Source of the DNA: Chloroflexota bacterium
Lineage (GTDB): Bacteria > Chloroflexota > Anaerolineae > Aggregatilineales > Phototrophicaceae
Direction: 5' to 3'
NCBI GenBank assembly: GCA_023430545.1
Contig: JAEZAF010000105.1
Coordinates: 1 to 33,422 of the forward strand
Length of the DNA stretch: 33,422 nt
The notes under the pieces are model-generated. The model was not told the DNA's origin. It ran no database searches and saw only the letters and a list, made by a program, of their open reading frames with translations. The position numbers and the translations under genes were made by a program. This document shows positions 30,474-33,422 of the stretch, in pieces. Numbering within the stretch: the first letter of the stretch is position 1; every line of letters starts with the position of its first letter.

Positions 30474-31229
30474 CTACCTTTCGAGGTCACGTTCCAACTG
30501 CGAACGGTAGTGGTCGGATACGGGATCGCCCATCGGCTGTCCTCCGCCGGATGCCGGTGCAACAGGACGGCCACGGCTCCAGCGCAGGAAGGTGAACACG
30601 CCGACCATTACAATCACGATCAGGGCGATCAATGGCACATAGATCGACAGGTTGCGCAGGCTTTCGTCCTGCGGGATGCCGAGCACCTGATCTCCGAAAC
30701 GGGCGACAAAGCCGTCGATGATCTCCTGATCGGTGCGGCCTTCGGCAAGCTGCACGGCGATCTCTTCTTTCCACTGCACGCACACCGGGCTGTAGCATTT
30801 GTCCAGCGGGATGTATTCACACTCCGGGCAGTACATCCCGGCGGCGACGCGGTTCACATCATCAAAGGTGACACCTGCGGCGGGATCGACAGGTGGTTCC
30901 TGTGCGGAGATAGTGGGGACGAATGTGATGAGGATGAGTAGAATGAGAATTGAGAGGGCAGAAAAGCCCCCCATCCCCCGGCCCCTTGCCCCCAGTGCGC
31001 GTCCGGCGGGAAGGGCATCCGCCAGACGCTTCGAGGGAAGGGGAGAAAAACAGGTCACCCTGGTTAATTCCCCTTCCCTCGGAGAGCGCAACAAGTCGCG
31101 CCGAGTGGATAAACACTGCTTGCTATGCCGAGAAGGGGGGCGCAGTTCTATCACGCCGGGATGGGGGGCAGTGGACAACGCGGACCCTGTGCCTTCAATG
31201 TTCACGTTTGAAGTTCTCGGAGATTTCAT
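30474..31229 (-). CDS. ccmH: CcmH-type cytochrome c maturation protein, extended N-terminus
   Basis: CcmH-type proteins handle apocytochrome thiols for haem ligation. The conserved part covers about the last 166 residues: a hydrophobic signal (SILILLILITFVP), CPEC (motif-like CxxC), the helical bundle EEIAVQLAEGRTDQEIIDGFVARFGDQVL, and a second transmembrane segment. Two more cysteines (KCYSPVC) follow the CxxC, which is unusual. The open frame runs from an ATG at 31229 that overlaps the ccmF stop as ATGA and has GAGG upstream. However, the first 85 residues come largely from a 204-bp palindromic repeat. An alternative ATG at 30974, inside that repeat's arm, gives the normal 166-residue protein. 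Both starts are possible. Confidence 0.8.
   Translation of the reverse strand: MKSPRTSNVNIEGTGSALSTAPHPGVIELRPPSRHSKQCLSTRRDLLRSPREGELTRVTCFSPLPSKRLADALPAGRALGARGRGMGGFSALSILILLILITFVPTISAQEPPVDPAAGVTFDDVNRVAAGMYCPECEYIPLDKCYSPVCVQWKEEIAVQLAEGRTDQEIIDGFVARFGDQVLGIPQDESLRNLSIYVPLIALIVIVMVGVFTFLRWSRGRPVAPASGGGQPMGDPVSDHYRSQLERDLER
30966..31169. repeat. 204-bp palindromic element within the 5' part of ccmH
   Basis: The ends GCCCCCCATCCC (30966-30977) and GGGATGGGGGGC (31158-31169) are inverted repeats. In the middle CGAGGGAAGGGGA (31032-31044) pairs with TCCCCTTCCCTCG (31069-31081), a perfect 13-bp stem around 24 bases. The length is a multiple of three and the ccmH frame stays open across it. 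It has the look of the CCCC(A/C)TCCCC ... GAAGGGG family of dispersed hairpins seen in Chloroflexota intergenes. Confidence 0.6.
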
Positions 31230-33322
31230 GCGCCTGCCTCAGCCCCTGTCAGAGCGCTGGATGCACTGCGTTCGCGGACGCTGGCGGGCATGGTTTCCCT
31301 CGGCCAGACGGAGATGAACGTCCCGATAATCAGGATGATGCCGCCGAACCACACCAGATTCACCAGTGGGTTGATATACACCCAGAAGCGTCCGGTGCTG
31401 GTAGCGAGATCATAACCACTGAGCAGCACGTAGAAATCATTTTCCAGCGTGCTGTGCGCCCCGGCGATCGTCATGGTCATCTCACTGTTGGGGAAGTTAT
31501 CAATGCGCGGTTCCAACTGCGCGACTTCCTGCCCATTACGGAAGACCGTTACATAGGCGCGGGTGATCTGACGTTCATCTGCAGCGACACCGGCCTCGAA
31601 ACGGTCAAAGCGCAGGGTGTAGTCCTCGATCTGCATGGTCTCGCCCTGGACAAGCACCCGTTCGGTCTGCACCTGAAAGACCGTGCTGCCAATCACACCG
31701 AGTCCGATGACGGTCACACCCAGATGGACGATATAGCCACCGTAGCGCCGACGGTTGCGCGTCATCAGCGTCCATGCGGCGGAGAGGAAATTCTCGCCAC
31801 GGGTACGGCTGCGCGCCCGCGCTCCACGGAAGATCTCATAGAGGGCGACAAATCCCGACAGCGCGACGATGCCATAAGCCAGCAGCGCCCACGGTCCGCG
31901 TGTGTCGGTGAAGAAGGCGATATACGCGACCAGCAGCAGTGTCAGCAGCAGCGGGACGGCCAGTGCCTGACCGAGTCGGCGCATGGTGGTCGCGCCCCAT
32001 GCAGACAGCGGCGCGATACCCATCAGCAGGAAGAGCGCCAGAAACAGCGGCGGCGTCACCATCAGATAGTAGTCGGTGCCGATGGTGATCTCGGTATCGT
32101 AAAACATCTCGGAGATGATCGGTGCGCCGAAGCTGCCCCAGAAGACCGCCACGGCCAGCGCGACGAAGATGATATTGTTGAGCACAAACAGCGACTCGCG
32201 GCTGAGCAGACCGGCGAATTCGTGCTCGTCGCGCAGCTCTCCGCGACGCCAGCGCCAGACGATCAGCCCGACCGAGATGACCGTCATCAGCGCCCAGAAC
32301 AGGAACATCGGCAGGCCGATCTCGCTGCGGGCGAAGCTGTGGACGCTGTCCACGAGACCGCTGCGGGTGGCAAAGGTCCCGAAGAGGACGGCGGAAAACG
32401 TCCCGATGACGAGGAACATATTCCACAGTTTGAGCATCCCGCGCTTTTCCTGAATCATCACACTGTGGATGAAGGCGGTCCCGATCAGCCACGGCAGGAA
32501 GGCGGCGTTCTCAACCGGGTCCCAGCCCCAGTAGCCGCCCCATCCGAGCACGTCATAGGCCCAGCGCCCGCCGAGCAGCAGCCCGAGGCTCAGAAACAGC
32601 CATGCGATCAGTGACCAGCGGCGCACAGCGCGAATCCAGTTGGTGGACAGGTCGCCGCTGGCAAGCGCCGCCATCGCGAAGGCAAACGGGATGGTGAATC
32701 CGACAAAGCCGAGATAGAGCATCGGTGGGTGGATAATCATACCGAAGTGACGCAGCAGCGGGTTGAGTCCCTGCGACTGTTCCGCCAGCAGTGCGGCTGG
32801 TGGTGCAACTGCCCCCGGTGGGATCAGTGCGTAGGGTTCAGCCGCCCCTGCTGTCTGCCCTTCGATAAACCAGAAGCGGGTAAAAGGATTTTCAAGAAAC
32901 AGATTCAGGCACAGGAAGAAGGCCAGCATCGCCATCAGATAGGCGATCACACCCGGCATCAGACGGCGGTCACTTTTCCAGTTCAGCAGGATCGCCCCGA
33001 AGGAAAACAGGCTCATGATCCACGACCAGAACAGCAGCGATCCGGCCTGCGATCCCCACAGCGCGGTGAAACGGTAGAACATGGGCGTGGCCGGGTCGGT
33101 CACAGACCACACATAGCTGATCTGATACTGTTCGGTCAGCAGTGCGTACAGCAACAGACCGGTGGAGACGGTCATCAGCGGGAAGGTCATCAGCGCGGCA
33201 TTACGTGCACTCAGCAGCCAGCGTGTGCTGTGGATGCGTCCGCTGTAAAGCACGGCGGCAATGGCATACAGCGCCGCGATCAATGCGAAGAGTAAACTCG
33301 CCTGTCCAATTTCAGCGATCAT
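31226..33322 (-). CDS. ccmF: Haem lyase CcmF
   Basis: CcmF is the polytopic protein of system I cytochrome c maturation that, with CcmH, transfers haem to CxxCH. The 698-residue protein has about 14-15 membrane segments. It carries the tryptophan-rich WWD motif WGGYWGWDPVENAAFLPWL (261-279) and histidines around it (H192, H198 in LRHFGMIIHPPMLYLG, H287). The extracytoplasmic region before the last segment (about 540-650) is typical. The ribosome site is weak. The stop overlaps the ATG of the ccmH frame by four bases. The remaining 100 bases to the window end (33323-33422) hold no recognised feature. Confidence 0.93.
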   Translation of the reverse strand: MIAEIGQASLLFALIAALYAIAAVLYSGRIHSTRWLLSARNAALMTFPLMTVSTGLLLYALLTEQYQISYVWSVTDPATPMFYRFTALWGSQAGSLLFWSWIMSLFSFGAILLNWKSDRRLMPGVIAYLMAMLAFFLCLNLFLENPFTRFWFIEGQTAGAAEPYALIPPGAVAPPAALLAEQSQGLNPLLRHFGMIIHPPMLYLGFVGFTIPFAFAMAALASGDLSTNWIRAVRRWSLIAWLFLSLGLLLGGRWAYDVLGWGGYWGWDPVENAAFLPWLIGTAFIHSVMIQEKRGMLKLWNMFLVIGTFSAVLFGTFATRSGLVDSVHSFARSEIGLPMFLFWALMTVISVGLIVWRWRRGELRDEHEFAGLLSRESLFVLNNIIFVALAVAVFWGSFGAPIISEMFYDTEITIGTDYYLMVTPPLFLALFLLMGIAPLSAWGATTMRRLGQALAVPLLLTLLLVAYIAFFTDTRGPWALLAYGIVALSGFVALYEIFRGARARSRTRGENFLSAAWTLMTRNRRRYGGYIVHLGVTVIGLGVIGSTVFQVQTERVLVQGETMQIEDYTLRFDRFEAGVAADERQITRAYVTVFRNGQEVAQLEPRIDNFPNSEMTMTIAGAHSTLENDFYVLLSGYDLATSTGRFWVYINPLVNLVWFGGIILIIGTFISVWPRETMPASVRERSASSALTGAEAGA

Positions 33323-33422
33323 GGAATTTTTTAGTCTTCTACTCGAAACAGATTGTGCTGCTATTTTAAACCCTGATGGCCGGGGATTACAGGACGATTG
33401 GGTTAGAGAAAAAAGCAGGTCG

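Noticed and set aside
30950..32614. Long plus-strand open frame of 554 codons opposite ccmF/ccmH
   Set aside because: The encoded protein is low-complexity, rich in Q, D, R and H, and mirrors the high-GC ccmF codons; CcmF is certain on the other strand.

Overview
The window reads as a chromosomal segment of a Gram-positive-type or monoderm-like bacterium, most likely a Chloroflexota member (Anaerolineae-like). That placement is inferred from the mix of genes: a ClpC-type unfoldase beside a ClpN-only protein, CcmF/CcmH/CcmG-type cytochrome c maturation, lipoproteins with clean lipoboxes, a GT39-like membrane protein and many intergenic hairpins ending in CCCTAC. No rRNA, tRNA, CRISPR array, transposase or phage gene was seen. 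No database search was possible, so family names rest on motifs and recalled family patterns.

Layout. Positions 1-584 hold no convincing gene but are rich in repeats: a (GCT)n/palindrome element that recurs at 22.2-22.5 kb, and a cluster of REP-like hairpins. Then come radA (minus), a membrane-anchored PCu(A)C copper-binding protein and a purple-acid-phosphatase-like phosphoesterase (both plus). Positions 4.2-8.9 kb are a Clp locus: a six-repeat ClpN-only protein without ATPase, then full-length clpC with a structured leader. Next are an ECF sigma/anti-sigma pair (minus) and a small AT-richer pair, DUF6883-like and DUF4926-like (plus), the segment being bounded by near-identical terminators. 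From 11 to 19 kb lie a GT39-like integral membrane protein, an orphan OmpR-type response regulator, an alpha/alpha-toroid (prenyltransferase/squalene cyclase-like) protein, kynB, and a TPR-rich lytic transglycosylase lipoprotein. From 19 to 24.3 kb lie a SpoIIAA/STAS-like protein, a DUF429-VOC fusion, an extended SDR epimerase, a secreted WD40-like propeller and an unrecognised protein.

The right third (24.3-33.4 kb, all minus) is a respiratory/cytochrome c assembly region. In transcription order it runs: ccmF, ccmH, four tandem paralogous two-transmembrane (2TM) proteins, a fifth 2TM protein, a ccmG/tlpA-type thioredoxin, a CcmI-like protein, and a di-haem cytochrome c lipoprotein with a C-terminal membrane anchor. 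CcmF and CcmH would attach haem, and the thioredoxin-like protein would keep apocytochrome cysteines reduced. The di-haem protein is an obvious local client. ccmA, B, C and E are not in the window.

The most promising undescribed item is the array of four 2TM paralogs inside the ccm cluster, sharing an N-terminal [D/K]YF[S/H]xxxI motif and a near-invariant cytosolic tail (YRLS-x-DGELFYD ... KPKR). Others are the 2 x (2+1) ClpN-only protein with TTGGGATAWA boxes around the Clp genes, a 204-bp palindromic element lying in frame in the 5' part of ccmH, and a two-copy dispersed element of unknown nature.
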